From Trichoplusia ni (taxonomy: Eukaryota > Arthropoda > Insecta > Lepidoptera > Noctuidae), in NCBI RefSeq assembly GCF_003590095.1, contig NC_039490.1, forward strand, positions 2,931,834-2,995,833: a stretch of DNA of 64,000 nt, given 5' to 3'. The position numbers and the translations under genes are program-made. Under the pieces are notes generated by a model. The model was not told the origin of the DNA and searched no databases. It saw only the letters and a list, made by a program, of their open reading frames with translations. This document shows, piece by piece, positions 1-12,000 of the stretch; position 1 is the stretch's first letter; every line of letters begins with the position of its first letter.

Positions 1-3000
1 TTGTATCAGCGACGATGTGATGATGTAGTTGTCCAGTGCCTTCAGAACCGCCATGCTATCGGAGAGAATCCTGATGGCTTGGTCCTGGATCCCTCTTCTT
101 TCTATAGCTCTGGCCGCCTGGGTGATGGCTACACACTCGCACTGGAAGATCGAGTTATCTGCACCCAGAGGTATTGATATGTTGATGTTCAAGTCCATTG
201 AGAATACTCCTGCGCCCGTGCTTGAGTCCGTCTTTGAGCCATCTGTGTAGACGCGTACCTCGTGTGTTCCCGAGGAATCTTGTTTGTTTTCTGTAGTTTG
301 TATCGTGTATGCTTTGTTGAAGACATACATCCTAGGTATTCGGTCACATGGTGCATTCAGCATTGGTATGGACTCAAGGCTTTTGTGCCATATGTCACCA
401 TGACCTCTAGATTGTGCGCGCCACAGTCCCGAGTGTTGTAGTCTTGTAGCAGCCACCGCTGCCTCTTGTTGTATGAAGAGATCCAGCGGTGGCAGTCCAA
501 GCAGCACTTCCAGAGCCGCTGTTGGTGTTGTTCTCATGCATCCTGTGACAGCACAGCATGCTAGCCTTTGGAAGCTTTGTAGTTTATCCATGGCGGTGGT
601 TAGTTTGGTCCTGGGCCACCATACTACCGCTCCATATGTGATGATTGGCCTTATTACGGCTGTGTACAACCACAGGGTAATCTTGGGTGAAAGGCCCCAT
701 CTTTTCCCCATTAGTCTTTTACATTGCCAAAAGGTGATGCAGGCTTTGTTGAGTTTTTGTTCTACATGTTTATTCCATAGCAGTTTGTTATCCAGGGTCA
801 CTCCCAGATATTTGACGTCACTGGTCAAACAGAGTTCGGTGTTGAATAGTTTTGGTAGTTTTAGGCTTGGCAGTTTGCGTTTGTTGGTGAATAGTATGAG
901 TTCCGTCTTCGTTGGATTTACGGAAAGCTCGTGGTCTATGCACCATTTTTCGACTGTCCTTAGAGCAGAGCTCATAAGATTGCACAAAGTACTCTCACAT
1001 GGTCCGCTGATTAGGACGGTGATGTCATCCGCGTAGCCCACCGTGAAATGGCGTTGTGCGTTGAGTCTTGTGATGAGCTCGTCGACCACCAGGTTCCACA
1101 GAAGCGGCGAAAGGACTCCACCTTGAGGACAGCCTCTCGCCACCATGGCCCTGGTTGTGTCATTTACGGTGAGTTGTATGGCCCTGTTCCTGAGCATGTC
1201 ATCTATCCATCCGGCTACCGTTGGATCAACGCCATGTCGTACTAGAGCCTTTGCAATGCTAGTAAAGTTGGTTTTGTCAAAGGCTCCCTCAATGTCTATG
1301 AAGACTCCCAGGGTCGACTGCTTTGCCGATAAGTCTCTTTCGATCGTGCTGACCACACTGTGTAGTGCCGATTCTGTTGATTTGCCCGCGCTGTAGGCGT
1401 GCTGGTTTGGGTGAAGCGGATGTTGTAGTAGCGCGTTTGACCTAATGTCCCTGTCGCAGAGCCTTTCCATCGTCTTCAGAAGGAAGGATGTCAGGCTGAT
1501 AGGTCTGTAGGACTTTGGTTGTGTGTAGTCACTCTTGCCGGGTTTCGGTATGAATACTACTTTCACTTCTCTCCACTTTTGCGGGGTGTACCGGAAGGCC
1601 AGACAGGCTCTGTAGATACCTACCAGATGCTTTATCAGCCCCTCGGCGCTCCATTTCAGCAGACCCGGGAATATTCCATCTAGGCCCGCTGTTTTAAAGG
1701 GGAGGAAGGTGTTTATGGCCCATCTGACTTTGTCCTCGTCGACAATTCTTCGGGCGGTGCTCCAGTCCGACGCCTGCGGCACGTGTATCTCCGTTCCCAG
1801 CCATCCTTTCTCCGTGGTAATCCTACAGCCCGGGAAGTGGGTTTGGAGTAGAAGTTCGCATGTTTCATCGTCGGTTCTGGTGTATTCACCGTCAGGTTTT
1901 TTAAGGGATCCTATATTGCGCTCAGGTTCGCATGATAGGATCTTTTTTACCTTGACTGCTTGGTTGTTGCTTGAAATATCTTCGCAGAAACGTCTCCAGG
2001 CTTCCGTCTTCCTGAGTCGGATACGCTTCTTTAGACGTCGCTGGGCTTCCTTATAGAGCTCCCAGTCTTCTTGGTATTTGGTGTTCATTGCTCTGTTGAA
2101 CAGTTGTCTTGTCCTGTGGCGGAGTTTGTCTAGCTCAGGTCCCCACCATTGGTTCGCACCCCTCGGTTTGACCTGGGGTAGTGTTGAAGGACAGGCTTTC
2201 TCAAAGCAGTCATTCAAGAGATGCGTTACTTGTTCCACATGCTTCTCGATGTCTGCAGTGGTGCTGTGGTGGATTTCGGCGTCTGCCTCCCTCAGACCTT
2301 CCGCGGTTAAGCTTCTGAACTTGTTGCGGTCTATCTTCCGGGGGTTTCGTCTCGGTGTTGCAGGAGCGATGGCCATTTTTAGTTGGTACCGAATCCACCT
2401 GTGGTCCGAACAGGTTAGCTCGTCAGACACATGCCAGTTTGAAACGTGCTGAGATATCCGTTCGGTGGCTAGGGTGATGTCGATTATTGTTTGCGCTCTT
2501 GAGGTTACAAAGGTCTTCTTTGAGCCCCTGTTGAGGATATTAAGGTTAGTGGAAAAAAGGTAATTCATGAGTTCCTCACCTCTCGCGTTGGACTTATCCA
2601 TGCCCCAAATGACGTGGTGCGCGTTGCAGTCCGCTGAGATGATGAGTTCCAGACCTTCTTCTTCGCACCGGGTGATTAGTGCGACCAGCGAAGCCGTCGG
2701 TGTGACCTCGTCGCCCGGCAGGTAGGCAGATGCTATTACGACACTCGATAGGCTATTGGATGGGTCTACCAGGAGCCTCACAGCCGTGAGATCCCTGGAA
2801 CAGAACTCAGTCATGATTATTGCATTGTAATGTTTTGGTATTAGTAGGCAAGTACGTGGGTTACTTACGGTGCTGTTGACAATCAGTTTGTTTCCTGCGT
2901 TGGCGAGACCACAAATCCTGCCCTTCCTAATCCACGGCTCTTGGATTAGGGCTATGGTCTCCGTAGAGTCCTCCAGCTGCCTGCACAACATGGCCGATGC

Positions 3001-3069
3001 AGTCCGGCTGTGCTGGAGGTTGGCCTGAATGGCTTTAATGGGGTTTGGTCGGGGAGCTGTCGGGTCCAT
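1..3069 (-). CDS. Retrotransposon ORF2: endonuclease, reverse transcriptase, RNase H (open at left edge)
   Basis: The frame is open for 1023 codons from an ATG whose A pairs with base 3069 to the window edge, so the C-terminus is missing. Residues about 10-230 are an apurinic-type endonuclease (IQEPW near the start, SADCNAHH, later SDHRWI). The reverse transcriptase follows (YRPISLTSF, then a PQGGVLSPLLW block) with the catalytic YADD at about residue 679. An RNase H domain begins at about residue 941 with YTDGSK and a following TGAG. The product would copy the element's RNA at a nicked chromosomal target. The ATG overlaps the end of ORF1 by 35 nt in another frame, which suggests coupled translation or reinitiation. 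No frameshift is visible. Confidence 0.9.
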   Translation of the reverse strand, partial: MDPTAPRPNPIKAIQANLQHSRTASAMLCRQLEDSTETIALIQEPWIRKGRICGLANAGNKLIVNSTVSNPRTCLLIPKHYNAIIMTEFCSRDLTAVRLLVDPSNSLSSVVIASAYLPGDEVTPTASLVALITRCEEEGLELIISADCNAHHVIWGMDKSNARGEELMNYLFSTNLNILNRGSKKTFVTSRAQTIIDITLATERISQHVSNWHVSDELTCSDHRWIRYQLKMAIAPATPRRNPRKIDRNKFRSLTAEGLREADAEIHHSTTADIEKHVEQVTHLLNDCFEKACPSTLPQVKPRGANQWWGPELDKLRHRTRQLFNRAMNTKYQEDWELYKEAQRRLKKRIRLRKTEAWRRFCEDISSNNQAVKVKKILSCEPERNIGSLKKPDGEYTRTDDETCELLLQTHFPGCRITTEKGWLGTEIHVPQASDWSTARRIVDEDKVRWAINTFLPFKTAGLDGIFPGLLKWSAEGLIKHLVGIYRACLAFRYTPQKWREVKVVFIPKPGKSDYTQPKSYRPISLTSFLLKTMERLCDRDIRSNALLQHPLHPNQHAYSAGKSTESALHSVVSTIERDLSAKQSTLGVFIDIEGAFDKTNFTSIAKALVRHGVDPTVAGWIDDMLRNRAIQLTVNDTTRAMVARGCPQGGVLSPLLWNLVVDELITRLNAQRHFTVGYADDITVLISGPCESTLCNLMSSALRTVEKWCIDHELSVNPTKTELILFTNKRKLPSLKLPKLFNTELCLTSDVKYLGVTLDNKLLWNKHVEQKLNKACITFWQCKRLMGKRWGLSPKITLWLYTAVIRPIITYGAVVWWPRTKLTTAMDKLQSFQRLACCAVTGCMRTTPTAALEVLLGLPPLDLFIQQEAAVAATRLQHSGLWRAQSRGHGDIWHKSLESIPMLNAPCDRIPRMYVFNKAYTIQTTENKQDSSGTHEVRVYTDGSKTDSSTGAGVFSMDLNINISIPLGADNSIFQCECVAITQAARAIERRGIQDQAIRILSDSMAVLKALDNYIITSSLIQ

Positions 3070-4678
3070 CACTACCCAGCAGCATCTCCTCCCTCGCCTC
3101 GTTCTCGACGCGCCTCCACCAGTCGACAGCCTCCGGGGTAGATTCCCGGGGCCGGGCCGGCGTGTCTGCAGACATCTCCTGGTCCATGGATGGACCCGGG
3201 TGTCGCAGGACGCTGGTAACCGCCTCCACTGGAGCCTCTGTTGCCTCGCCAGGGGCGAGGTTAAGAGGCTCGTCGCTCGGTGCGTTGGTGATGGGCGCCT
3301 TTTCCCTCTTGCTGTCGTCCTCTTCCCTTTCGTCTACGAATTTAACGTAGACCGACCCCAGCTTATAACGCAAGCGCCGTTCCTTTTGCTTCAGGACTTC
3401 GGCCTCCTGCATGGGTATCCCCAGCAGTAGCCTGATCCCGTCGCATTCGGGCGTACGCTGTGCGTTATATAGACACCAGCTGTTGATGTCGTAGGTGTCG
3501 GCGTTGGCTTTGTGTAGACGGATGCGGAGGCGGTCCACGTCGCCGTCGGTGAAGTCGGGGACGTAGACCGCCCCCTTGACACGTTGTGGGATATCCCTTT
3601 GCCGACATACGACCAGCTTGGTGCCGGGTATCGGCGAGGGTATCTTATTTGTCGTGCGGCGCAGCCAGTTCAGGGCGAACTCGTCCTCGCACCACATCTT
3701 GATGACGCCTTCGCTGAGGAAGGTTCTTCCTCTGAACGCTGGCGTCCGCACTGTGGGGTCGGTGGAGAAGATGGTTGTATCATACTCCTCCATTATTCTC
3801 TCCTGAATGAGCTGATACTGCTCTTCAGTGATGGCGCGGTGAGGGTCATACCGCACGGCCACGCAAAGGTCGTTAGACCTCAGCGCGTCGGCGTAGTTGA
3901 CCGCTCCTGGTCCTAGGGATGACCGGCTTAGTTTGGCGCGCTTGTCTTTCTCTCGCGGCGTCAGAGAGTCGTCGGGTCTAGCCCTCTTACCCCCCTTCGC
4001 CGGTCGAGATTCCAGCGCGGCCTCTTCCCGCCTCACCCATCTCGGTCTGCCCCCGCGTTTTCCACGCGGGACTGCTCTCTTTGCAGCTGCTTCATTGCTG
4101 GCGGCGCCGCCAGACTCTCCGGGGCGACCGCGAGAAGCCCCCCCGCCTTCCGCGTCACCTGCAGCGGAATTGATTCCCGCGCTGGCAGCGGAACTGGGTC
4201 CCGCGCCTTGGTTCGGCTCAGACGTCGGGGCGGCTTTGGCCATTGCTGACCTCGCCGGGGCCGTTGGTCGTGGGACCTCTGGCTGTGCCCTTCTCGCGAC
4301 CGCCTCTTCAAGCCGGCGCAGCCGCTCAGCGCGCGCTCGTCGTGTACGCTGGCCTCTCGAGAGTTTCTCGAGGCCTTCCCTTCCTGGGGTGCTCGGCGCC
4401 TGTGTGGTCTGCCTGGCCAGCGTATCCTTTTTGGATTTACCCTTCCTCTCCACCACCTGCCACAGTGCTTCCGCAGGGCGGGTGCAGGGCGGCATGGCAG
4501 CTTTGAGGTTGGACAGGTCCAACGGGTCATTGCTGTTTACCTGCGCGCAAGGGAGCGCAGCAGGTTGTCGGTTGTGGGTGTTGGAGGGATGCTCACTGGT
4601 TGGCGTCACATCCCTCACCGGCGCGTGTGTCGCTGCCGGCCTGGCTTTTGTTATTGTAGTGTCCCTTTTGGTATCCAT
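3035..4678 (-). CDS. Retrotransposon ORF1, DUF4780-type nucleic-acid-binding protein
   Basis: This 547-residue ORF starts with MDTKRDTTITK. The first half (about residues 1-245) is low-complexity and rich in Ala, Arg, Pro and Gly with many basic clusters, as expected of a disordered RNA-binding region. Residues about 260-450 form a compact domain (from the LCVAVRYDPH block to LGSVYVKF) that resembles DUF4780, a domain often found in ORF1 of insect LINEs. An acidic, proline-rich tail follows. I see no CCHC zinc knuckles. Its role is probably packaging the element RNA. It lies directly upstream of ORF2 on the same strand and overlaps its start. Confidence 0.8.
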   Translation of the reverse strand: MDTKRDTTITKARPAATHAPVRDVTPTSEHPSNTHNRQPAALPCAQVNSNDPLDLSNLKAAMPPCTRPAEALWQVVERKGKSKKDTLARQTTQAPSTPGREGLEKLSRGQRTRRARAERLRRLEEAVARRAQPEVPRPTAPARSAMAKAAPTSEPNQGAGPSSAASAGINSAAGDAEGGGASRGRPGESGGAASNEAAAKRAVPRGKRGGRPRWVRREEAALESRPAKGGKRARPDDSLTPREKDKRAKLSRSSLGPGAVNYADALRSNDLCVAVRYDPHRAITEEQYQLIQERIMEEYDTTIFSTDPTVRTPAFRGRTFLSEGVIKMWCEDEFALNWLRRTTNKIPSPIPGTKLVVCRQRDIPQRVKGAVYVPDFTDGDVDRLRIRLHKANADTYDINSWCLYNAQRTPECDGIRLLLGIPMQEAEVLKQKERRLRYKLGSVYVKFVDEREEDDSKREKAPITNAPSDEPLNLAPGEATEAPVEAVTSVLRHPGPSMDQEMSADTPARPRESTPEAVDWWRRVENEAREEMLLGSDGPDSSPTKPH

Positions 4679-5540
4679 GGGATCTTTTAGTTGGTTTCGT
4701 CCTCGTAGCTTCCCACCCTCCTTGGAGCCCGCAAAAGGGGGCGCTGAGCACCGAGCGTACCCAGACGCCAGGATTACTACGAGGATATAGGTCCCCTCCC
4801 ATGCAGCAGACGGCGCAGTCCCCCGCCGAGATCGTGGCCGCGATTACCTTCAGGTGGAGGGTAAGAACCACCCGAAGTCGCCGACCTACAACCGCGACGG
4901 AACCGCTCGCCTCCACATGTTCAGGAACCTCGCCTGGCAGCCCTCTGACGGGTTGCCGCAGCCGATTGGCCTGGGGTGGCTGGACCCAGGCCTCCCGTTT
5001 TGGCAGAAGTCCAGACCAAAGAGGTGTGTTGCTTCCAGACGACATCTGACCCGGCCATCTTTCAGCTCAACCTCCAGGTTTCCTTCGTCCTGCCTTACGG
5101 GTCTCCACGCACGGCACAAACACGCGGGAGGATGTTTACCTTACCCGACATCACGGACTGTTGTGATGAACGGGCCCGCGCCAACATATCCTCTTATGAG
5201 ACGCGGTGCAGGTGGAGGTATTTGTGTGTGAGTGTGAGATGAACTTACATAGACTGCGTACATATATACATAGTGGGTAATATATATCTGCTTCATAAGG
5301 TATAAATTACATAAACCTATATATGGTGCGTCCCATTGTGTCAGTCAGCCATCGTAAGTGATGACCGAGTGCCCCAAAGGGACGCGGGCCCTCCTCTTTT
5401 ATCCGGGCTTGGGACCGGCACCCCAGCCCCCTATGCGCAAGCACAGAGGCGAGCTGTGGAGACAGTCCCCAGTGCGCAAGCACAAAGGGGCTGCGGAGGC
5501 AGAGTTCAAAAATACGCCCGTCTATCGTAATCCAATTTAA
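4679..5540 (-). other. Probable 5' untranslated region of the retrotransposon
   Basis: The GC-rich leader upstream of ORF1 has no convincing ORF. Within it, GCGCAAGCACA followed by GAGG or AAGG occurs at 5435-5449 and 5474-5488, a two-copy imperfect tandem with a 39-base period, as often seen in LINE promoters. The AT-rich interval at about 5230-5330 interrupts it, so the true 5' end could lie nearer 5230. Confidence 0.45.
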
Positions 5541-7619
5541 TCATAATTTCAATTCCAATATATATCAAAAGAATCTGATACTTATATGAATCGATTCAAT
5601 ATAAAGTTTAAATAAGTATTGCTGTGTAGCGCCTTGAATGGTCGTGCGTATACTGGCACATCTGCCTCTCGGTCGAAAGGGCACGCCTGGTGAAGGTCGC
5701 TCAAGCATCTGACCACATCCGTAAGACTGGTGCCACGAAACTCATTTTATGAGGTTATTTATCACTTTTAAATCAAGTCTGTGTGGTAATGTATTCGTAA
5801 TACAAATGGGGTTTGGAAAAAATGTTTAGGTGTGTTAATGTGAGGTAAAATTGTGTTTTTTGCTACTCGTTTGATTTTCTTGATTGATTTGGTTATAAAA
5901 TGTTTTATATTTAATCTGGCTTATAGTTACGTGTTCAAATTATTAATAAGGAATAAAACTCACGTGTCACATTGATAGTTATCATCGATACTACTCCGAA
6001 ACGGTTTGTCCGATTTCTGAGAGACTGAGAATCGGCTACTTCACTCGTATCTTTCTCATAGCCGAAAGTAATAGGGGTAGTCCACATATCTTTGTTTGTA
6101 CAAATACAGTGTGTAAAAATAACGTTTTTCGGGTCAGACAATTTTATCAGTCAGCTAATTAAGGTTGTGTCCGAAACTAGTTTGGCAATCCTGATAATAA
6201 GTGTGACTAAACCGCAAACACACACAAAAATAACTCTAAAACTGAGTACTTTAAGCTAATTAGGTACTCAGAATACTTAAATCACTGTCAACATACGAAT
6301 ATTTGCGGCACAAACGATCATACATCTTAGAAAAATATTGACATCTTCATTCAATTCAATAACAGAAAAATCATTACTTAAATGAGCTGCGAATTGATTA
6401 GAATGTGCGTTACAAGATTAATGTTGCGATAATGAGTTAAATGTCAAACGTACACAACGAAATATGAAATGAATTTGTAATATAAAAGTACAAAGAGCCA
6501 CGGACAAACGGCTCGAGACAAATTGGAGACTTGTGTGCACAATTACGAATCAATGTAAGTAGATAATAATTTCATATTCATTGATTGTAATCGGTTGTAA
6601 TTAAATGTTTCTGCATGCCCTTGGAGAAGTGAAATGACAAATTGTCAATGGCCGTGATGGTTTTGTAAACATATGTGTGCAGATTCGATGCTCAATGCAG
6701 GCAACTGGCAACTTACTACCGAAATCGCACATGTCTGCAATAGTCATGTTTACCACGGCCCCGGTACAAAAATAGCAAAGAAAGGAACATAGGTGGCTTT
6801 TAGTCAGTAAAAGTCTGACATTCCCTTCCCATCAACCCCTGACTTGGAGGATGTATTGGAAGAATATCGTCCCTGAGGTCTCCGTGAAAGGTGGTGTGAT
6901 TTCGAGTCAGATATGCGAGCAAACAGCTTTTTAGCTACTTTTAAATGAGGAAATCTGGATAGCTTCTGTGCACATCAGATGAAGTGATTTTATGTTGCTT
7001 TAGTAATCATCTTTCTTAAGATAGGTACCGACATACTTAATAAAATAAATTTTCAGTCATTCGATTTTTATTTTTTATATAAATTACTATTTTATCTTCC
7101 CCCATTTATGAGGCATTTATCTTGAAACGACAAAAATGTCAAATACTTATAAAACATTCATAATTTTCTTGTGTTGCAGTACTGGCAAGAACAACCAATA
7201 TTTAAAGAAAAACACTAGTAACAGACAAAAATTCAATAATATTATGTATTATATCATTAGAATGCACCTTTTGACCTCAGTTGGAATAAGGAAATCCTAC
7301 TTAAGTTCGATCATATCGTAAACATAAAAAGTGATGCTTTTGACCTCTTGAAGTCAGGGATGTACCGCTTGATTAGAACTTAAGGTCTCAGTCTCATCGT
7401 TGTTGAAGGTTTAATTGGCAGGTAAGGGACTTTGGGCGTAACCTGTTTTGTCCTGGTACACTCAACGTAACATCAACTCTTATAATTTACCTTCGAAATT
7501 CATTAAGTTACAATTAGGGACTTTGCCATGCAGTGGCACAGTAATTTCTTGTTTTCTCTTATGTATCTCACAGCTGATTTAAAGGTTTTTCCCAAAATAG
7601 AAAAACTTCAGATCGTCCT
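5541..7619. other. AT-rich intergenic DNA, no gene recognised
   Basis: There are only short, low-complexity ORFs with no splice-compatible partners. A GC-rich patch at about 5625-5750 looks like an old repeat fragment. A stretch near 6795-6850 (TAGTCAGTAAAAGTCTGACA) resembles a word at about 43615-43635, so both may come from one repeat family. Nothing else is supported. Confidence 0.5.
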
Positions 7620-7765
7620 TGAACCACCAGCATCATCAACATCCTAGCCCTTTTTCCAACTTTTCCAACTAGTATGCTGTCAAATTTCAGTATTGCCGGA
7701 TGCACCTATGTACCAGCGACTGCCTGTCTGGCCTCCTTAACTCAGTTACCTGGGCTATGGATGTG
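7620..7765 (-). repeat. Degenerate 3' fragment of the 5S-type SINE family
   Basis: Read on the minus strand, it carries degraded versions of the AACTGGGTTAAGGAGG and GGGAAAAGGCTAGG words found near the 3' end of the full-length SINE at 63350-63710. The divergence indicates an old insertion. Confidence 0.5.
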
Positions 7766-7906
7766 TAAGCAAATCTGGCAGGGATCTCTTAAATCATTTC
7801 ATAGCATAAACTAAAGAAAGGCAAACTATTATTTAGAAAATGATGTCCGCATATAATAATTTATTGTGAATCGTTTTGTGAAGCTAGATGATTGTCTGTA
7901 CTGGCT

Positions 7907-7950
7907 GATAACGGACAGATCCATAGGACCCATAGGATCTGTCCGTTATC
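7907..7950. repeat. Perfect 16-bp inverted repeat with 12-base spacer
   Basis: The arm GATAACGGACAGATCC (7907-7922) is exactly complementary to 7935-7950. It stands alone in AT-rich DNA. It may be the remains of a foldback element; no gene context suggests a terminator or regulatory role. Confidence 0.6.
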
Positions 7951-8769
7951 GTGCCTTGCTATTTTCTGCTTGTATAATTAATCCATAAATTAAATATTTG
8001 CTGAATTATGTATATTAAGGCAATATTAAAATTGTGCATATCTATAGCATGGTCTAGGCATTGAATATTCAAACCAGCTTTAAAGTTCAAATTAATCGTA
8101 TTTTTATAGATTTTCGAACTTTAAATGTCAATGCTATGTTTTAAGATTCCTAAAATTTCAAGGACAACTTTCGTTAATAGTGTCATCATTTAATTTTAAA
8201 CATATAAAAAATAAACAAGATCATTTTAAGAAGAGACGCAATTTGAAGGTTGTTTTTCAACCTAAATAGGTACTTCAAAAAAGCAGAGGTTTTAATTTTT
8301 GGGCGAATCGATTTTTTATTAACAATAAAATTGTTCTTATTTGGTCTTAAAAAATAGGTAATATCTTTATGTACTAAATGATAACGTAATTGAACCATGT
8401 CAAAAGGATGACTTAAGAAAATTCTGTAATGTCTTGTGTCATCACATAAAAGTTCAGTGACCCACAAGTGACCTCAATCAACATTAATTATTGGTATTGG
8501 ATACAGTCTTCGTATGATTGATGGAACCCATCGACAATTATTTGACAGTCTTGAAAGGCCCGTCGTCACTGCACGCGATGAATTGACGTGTCTAGCTGTT
8601 CATTGTACGGAACTATTGACATGGTATTACGTTATTTTAAAGTAGGAAGTTATTTCTTATTACTACTTATAAAAACATCGACTCAGTAGATAAATAAAAA
8701 AATGAGACCATGACTATCCTTCCCAAAAATGGTTGTCATGTTTTTAGCAGACATATATTGATAGAAAAT

Positions 8770-9034
8770 CCGTGTTTCCGTGTTCCGTGTTTCGGAAGGC
8801 ACGTTAAATTGTGGGTCCCGGCTGTTATTCCTACATTTTTGACAGTCGTTACAGGTAGTTAGGAGCTTGAAAAGTCTGACAATCGGTCTAACAAAGGGGT
8901 ATCGTGTTGCCCAGGTAACTGGGTTAAGGAGGTCAGATAGGCAGTCGCTCCTTGTAAAACACTGGTACTTAGCTGAAACCGGTTGGACTGGTAGCCGACC
9001 CCAACATAGTTGGGAAAAGGCTAGGCCAATGATG
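8770..9034 (+). mobile_element. 5'-truncated 5S-type SINE copy with 15-bp target duplication
   Basis: The sequence matches the 3' two thirds of the SINE at 63350-63710, from the CGTGTTTCGGAAGGCACG region through GGGAAAAGGCTAGGCCAATG. It lacks the 5S-rRNA-like head. The 15-mer ATATTGATAGAAAAT flanks it on both sides (8755-8769 and 9035-9049), which marks the insertion ends. 5' truncation plus a target duplication is the signature of LINE-driven retroposition. Confidence 0.85.
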
Positions 9035-9049
9035 ATATTGATAGAAAAT

Positions 9050-12000
9050 AGGATCTTTACCCAGTTTTCCTTTTATATATCAATTACGTACATCATAGAC
9101 CTCCATAATATGTTTATTTAACAAATTATAAAAAAAAACTAGTCCACAAAATAAAAAAAAAACAGAAATTACTCGTCAGAAATGTATGTTAATTTGTTAG
9201 CACTAAAATACTATGACTCATCATACCTATATGAAACTTAAAAAGACGAACGAATTTAAAAATAACTTCGAAAACAATTGCGAAAGAGATCGCACCTTGA
9301 AATTATAACCGCCACGATTGATTCTTGTTTTAATTGCCAGTGAAGTATAAATTGTTATTTTAAAATTGAGCTGTCAACTAAAAGTCAAATTTGAATGTCA
9401 GGTTCATGTGTTAGATTTTCAAGGTGATATTAGTACATATAGAGACAGTTATAAAGTCAGGGAATGCCTGTAGACTTTGGAACATGACTGACACACTATT
9501 CTTCGGTTTAAGGAAAAAAGTCAGCCCCTTATGGTCAAAACCAGATCCCAAACAAAAATCCTTATGTCGCAGGGGTTCAGAAACATTCAGGTCACATGGA
9601 CAAATACACCTAGGCTCAGGATCTGAATGGACAGGACGCGGGGATAGATACCCGCGATAGCCGCTCTATGAGTTTGGCGTGGTGGGTACAATACTCATTT
9701 CCCATTTTTCAGGGTTTCGGCCTCTTGTCTCCTCTGGCCTTGTCCTCTGGCCAATTATAGTATAGTTTTTTTCCATAGGCAATAAAGATGACCTAGTTCT
9801 GATTAAAGTATCTTCATGGCTTTTATTGTATGGAATAACAAAGATTTATTTTTTCGGGTCTATTAAAATAGTATAGATCTTGGCGGCGGTTAATCCTGCA
9901 AAGGCCTTTTAAGGAATCTTTTTATCATTAATTCTGCAATTTAATATTTTACATTAGTAAGAATAATAAAAAAACATTACAAAATAAGAAGTACATGCAA
10001 GGGTGACTTATTTAAAACATCTCGACTATCAGAACCGCCATAGGATGGTTTATTACATTTAACATCGGCATTTAGACTCAAAACAACCGTGGCAGATAAA
10101 GTAAATCAATTAAAGACACTTTATAATCTTAATTTTGCATTCTCTACGTGACTGTACATTATATCGGTTCAGATTGCGTGTAAATATGACAACATGGTCT
10201 TCAGGTCAAAGTAATAATGATCGAGTGATTATTAATTAAGTAATCTTAATTTAACATTACATTGTCCTGGAGAAGACCTATTGTTGCGTCTTATTCTTCG
10301 TGTTTTATGATTGGAGGTCGATAGTTCAATAATTGTCAGTGCGCCGTCTGCCAGTACCAGATGTGTCGTGATTCTAAAATATTGTTTATCACGATCTGAC
10401 GTTTAGATGTTGTTTCACAACTAATGTCTGGGTATTGTTTTTTTAAACTCTCTCTTAGGTTAAGCAAATTCAGGGTTGCCCTTATTTTTAAAGTTCATAG
10501 AAACTTTTTTGTTTTTGATTATTTATTTTTTTATTGTTGAATGATTTGATTGGTTTGATACATGCGTTGGACTTTGATTTTTTTTAGTGCAATGTAACTA
10601 AACAAGTTATTTTGGATTAAATTAAGAAGAAACGTAATGAAAGGAAAGTAATGGATAAAAACAACTCTTTTTCAGACCATCTTTCTCTGGGAGTATGTAT
10701 GTCTTCTTAGTACCTAGCTAACTCTGTCGCCTGAGAAATGAATGGGATTTATAAACAATATTTATTGGCTAATATTCAATCTGCCAAATTCGCCAATCCA
10801 TTCGCCCAAACTGGCCAAAATATAATAGAACAAACAGGCTACATTCATTAAATACCAATGTAAAGAATTTATATAGGACTCTTTCTCCCCCCACTTTAGT
10901 CAGAACATGTTTGCAAAAGCTATAAATTCTATAATTAATGGCATCGTCTAATTTAAATCTATAAAGCCGTTGGGTTAGTCTAAAAATTCAATAACATCTT
11001 GAACTTTACATTTCACAAATAAAAATCAGCTTTGGTATTCGGGCAACATTTCAATTGTTTTGTTTTTGTTAACCTTAATAAAATGTAATTGAAAATCATA
11101 TAAACATAATGAGAATAATACAGGAAGAAAATAATGTTCTATCAGCTAGCTATTGGTCTGTGCAGCTTAAGAGAAATAATAAGACGAATGGATAGCAGCG
11201 CCCAGTGTAATTTATTTAATGTTTAGTTATATTAATAGCAATATAGAGTAAGGAGTAGGGTTCCATTTCCACGCTTTCGGGTTCAAAACCCTAAATACAG
11301 GTTTTTAAATTGCCACCCATACAGGTTTAGCTACGTACCTCAGAAGATTAATAAGTTCGTAAATACGTAAAAAAAAAATTAACGTAATAAATAGTCAACT
11401 TTATAAAAATAATATTCATGAACATATTTCAATAATTGCTCAGTGTTAAACTGACAAAAGTCATCCGTTACTTCATCAGTTTTCATTACATCACTCAATC
11501 TCTATTACTCGTATATACCAAGGAGCTTATTCAATTTACGAGCCAAGACTTTCAATCTAACCGTTGGTTTTACAGCCAAAAGCGATTAAACATTTACAAT
11601 AAATCTCTAGTAATAGCCGATAATCATATTTTTGGCTTTAATTATTTCATGAACAATCACTTTATAATTTGTTTTAAGCTACTAATGTCAGATGGTCCAG
11701 GACCGTAATGTCATTGCCACAACCTTCACAGCTTGAAAGTCAATTGTTGTTCATCGCAACACTCGCTAATTCATGTGGTTTGTGAGTCTTTCTAAACGCA
11801 CAAGTTGAAACACACGGATTGAAGTATTGCAATGATAATGGATCATTAATATAAAATCTGTTTAACAGTTAGTTCACACTTAACCCAAGGTGTTACCACT
11901 TTATGTGAGAATTTGCAAAGTCCAAGTTTTTAAGGGTTTTATTTTATTATGGAAACAAACAGATATTATATATAAACAATTACAATCACAATGGACAACA

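Larger units (their letters stand above)
1..5540 (-). mobile_element. Non-LTR retrotransposon with ORF1 and EN-RT-RNase H ORF2, 3' end outside window
   Basis: Two overlapping minus-strand ORFs, much more GC-rich than the flanking DNA, form a LINE-type element. ORF1 is a DUF4780-type protein and ORF2 carries endonuclease, reverse transcriptase and RNase H domains. An RNase H domain together with an apurinic-type endonuclease points to the I/R1/LOA group; I cannot fix the clade. The 3' end lies beyond position 1. The 5' boundary is placed near 5540, where the GC-rich sequence ends. An AT-rich stretch at about 5230-5330 leaves open that 5330-5540 is a different repeat. Both ORFs are free of stops, so the copy looks young. 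Confidence 0.85.

Noticed and set aside
3897..4790. A 297-codon plus-strand open frame, and other plus-strand frames at 473-3430
   Set aside because: They run antisense to the retrotransposon ORF1 and ORF2 in GC-rich DNA where stops are rare. The minus-strand frames carry the recognisable domains.
7907..7950. A transcription terminator or regulatory stem-loop
   Set aside because: No gene lies near it and this is eukaryotic DNA; it is listed only as an inverted repeat.
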